Positions 14,465 through 14,596 of a DNA stretch of 14,596 bases are shown here, piece by piece. Both the position numbers and the translations under genes were made by a program. Location: contig JAEDGL010000052.1 of NCBI GenBank assembly GCA_016297535.1, forward strand, positions 1 to 14,596, written 5' to 3'. Each line of letters begins with the position of its first letter. The first letter of the stretch is position 1. Source of the stretch: Clostridia bacterium (lineage in GTDB: Bacteria; Bacillota; Clostridia; Christensenellales; Aristaeellaceae). The notes beneath the pieces are model-generated. The model had not been told where the DNA came from. It saw only the letters and a program-made list of their open reading frames with translations, and made no database searches.

Positions 14465-14496
14465 ACCGTCACAGCAGCCTGCTCTGCTGTGACGGT
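14465..14496 (+). terminator. Strong hairpin after the hydrolase gene, T-poor terminator candidate
   Basis: ACCGTCACAGCAG (14465-14477) and CTGCTGTGACGGT (14484-14496) form a perfect 13-bp stem with a 6-base loop. It is followed by CTTGG rather than a T-run. Position after a stop codon suggests termination or 3'-end protection, but intrinsic termination would be weak; it could also act as an operator for the downstream gene. Confidence 0.5.
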
Positions 14497-14497
14497 C

Positions 14498-14526
14498 TTG
14501 GATTCACTCCCGTTCTGTCATAAGAT
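14498..14526 (+). promoter_or_regulatory. Possible promoter of the gene at the window end
   Basis: TTGGAT (14498-14503), a 17-base spacer and TAAGAT (14521-14526) give a moderate match to sigma-A sites, about 40 bases upstream of the Shine-Dalgarno. The -35 would begin right behind the hairpin at 14465-14496. Confidence 0.4.
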
Positions 14527-14542
14527 AAAAGAGAGCAGATTT

Positions 14543-14558
14543 ACAAATCGGAATTTGT
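14543..14558 (+). other. Small palindromic hairpin before the last ribosome binding site
   Basis: ACAAAT (14543-14548) and ATTTGT (14553-14558) are perfect inverted repeats with a 4-base loop, ending directly at the GGAGGT Shine-Dalgarno (14559-14564). The element could be an operator half-site pair or a weak translational hairpin; it may be chance in AT-rich DNA. Confidence 0.3.
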
Positions 14559-14573
14559 GGAGGTAAAATATAG

Positions 14574-14596
14574 ATGAATCAAGGTAGAATTATTGT
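14574..14596 (+). CDS. Start of a gene cut by the window end
   Basis: GGAGGT at 14559-14564 is followed after nine bases by ATG at 14574 and seven readable codons, MNQGRII. Too little is visible for identification. Several ATP synthase beta chains start similarly, but that is only a guess. The upstream 70 bases and these codons (AGA, ATT) are more AT-rich than the rest of the window. Confidence 0.6.

Noticed and set aside
13270..14472. A 400-codon minus-strand frame opposite the glycoside hydrolase
   Set aside because: The plus strand shows GH88/GH105 motifs, promoter and ribosome binding site; the reverse frame shows none.

Overview
The window looks like the chromosome of a GC-rich Clostridia-type Firmicute, probably an anaerobe. 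The evidence is strong AGGAGG-type ribosome binding sites, sigma-A type promoters, a single-chain glycyl-tRNA synthetase (GlyQS), the maf-mreBCD-PBP2-min-rodA gene order of Clostridia, and genes for a sodium-pumping decarboxylase membrane sector. No genus can be named from the sequence. Coding density is high and no stretch of 300 bases lacks a gene. The longest gaps are 681-886, 14416-14573, 9051-9175, 11446-11570, 13217-13326 and 11133-11232; most hold promoters, terminators or hairpins, listed below. I saw no tRNA, rRNA, CRISPR array, insertion sequence or phage gene.

Region 1 (1-9050) is the cell-shape block. glyQS leaves on the minus strand from a consensus promoter. Divergently, a promoter at 798-826 drives maf and then, in tight succession, mreB, mreC, mreD, a large class B penicillin-binding protein (PBP2/MrdA), minD and rodA. 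MreB filaments, MreC/MreD, the RodA glycosyltransferase and the PBP2 transpeptidase form the elongasome that builds side-wall peptidoglycan. MinD sits between PBP2 and rodA, but no minC or minE is present in the operon. PBP2 is about 240 residues longer than its E. coli counterpart, and MreC carries a proline/threonine-rich tail of about 115 residues.

Region 2 (9091-11132) is an independent transcription unit with a near-perfect promoter: oadB (sodium-translocating decarboxylase beta subunit, TTG start), oadG (small gamma subunit) and an unrecognised two-helix membrane protein. The alpha and biotin-carrier subunits are not in the window. A 70-residue XRE regulator (11233-11445) and a clear terminator follow.

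Region 3 (11505-13266) is a compact candidate metalloid-response unit: promoter, palindromic candidate operator, ArsR-family repressor with a CxC motif, a YraQ/ArsP-type permease with the TPFCSCSS motif, a thioredoxin-fold CxxC protein and a terminator. The most system-like hypothesis in the window is that these three form a thiol-assisted metal(loid) or organoarsenical efflux module.

Region 4 (13248-14596) begins with a promoter embedded in the preceding terminator stem. It drives a cytoplasmic GH88/GH105-type unsaturated glycuronyl hydrolase. After a 13-bp hairpin the base composition turns AT-rich and a new gene starts at 14574, cut off by the window end.
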